Assembly: GCA_024409025.1 (NCBI GenBank)
Contig: JAKSUM010000093.1
Span: forward strand, 1-5,837
Source: a bacterium
GTDB taxonomy: Bacteria > Vulcanimicrobiota > CADAWZ01
DNA: 5,837 nucleotides
Direction: 5' to 3'
Shown here: positions 5,807-5,837 of the stretch, piece after piece
Layout of the letters: each line of letters starts with the position of its first letter
How positions within the stretch are numbered: position 1 is the first letter of the stretch
The notes under the pieces: model-generated
What the model was told of the DNA's origin: nothing
The model's database searches: none
Seen by the model: only the letters and a program-made list of their open reading frames with translations
Position numbers and translations under genes: made by a program

Positions 5807-5837
5807 AAAAAAATAAAAGAGCCCGTCAATAGACCTG
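5807..5837 (-). terminator. Possible 3' half of a terminator of a gene outside the window
   Basis: The minus strand opens with GACGGGCTCTTTTATTTTTTT, a GC-rich arm followed by a T-run, as in the second half of a rho-independent terminator. The matching first arm would lie beyond base 5837, so it cannot be confirmed. TTGACG within it resembles a -35 box, but no -10 box follows at the right distance. Confidence 0.3.

Overview
The window looks like a piece of an uncultured bacterial genome with moderate GC (about 45% where I counted by hand). I cannot name the phylum. The bacterial marks are a bL28 ribosomal protein gene with a consensus sigma-70-type promoter, rho-independent terminators, Shine-Dalgarno sites, a lipoprotein signal peptide and a Hanks-type kinase. 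Stop codons of the intact genes are TAA or TAG, and tryptophan is TGG, so the standard code fits.

Layout. Bases 1 to about 129 read on the minus strand as an internal piece of peptide chain release factor 2 (prfB). They abut, without a break, the 3' part of a plus-strand zf-TFIIB-type zinc-ribbon gene (to 441). The piece differs in codon use from the rest, so the junction is probably a chimeric contig end or a rearrangement. A bidirectional terminator (486-518) separates this from a minus-strand lipoprotein gene (538-1506). Further right, still on the minus strand, come rpmB with its own promoter and terminator (1632-1959), a 953-residue Ser/Thr kinase (1980-4841), and a helical coiled-coil protein (4946-5704). 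The sequence upstream of that last gene encodes a good Sec signal peptide, but it is interrupted by an in-frame TGA and lacks a standard start codon.

How the genes may work together. Transcription from right to left gives: coiled-coil protein (apparently once exported), then the kinase, then rpmB, then the lipoprotein. The kinase has an unusual order: N-terminal zinc ribbon, Pro/Gln-rich linker, kinase domain, second Gln-rich linker with 30-residue repeats, and a C-terminal WD40-like propeller. It has no transmembrane segment, so it is probably a cytosolic scaffold-type kinase. No terminator is visible between kinase and rpmB, so read-through is possible. Any partnership between the coiled-coil protein and the kinase is inferred from adjacency alone.
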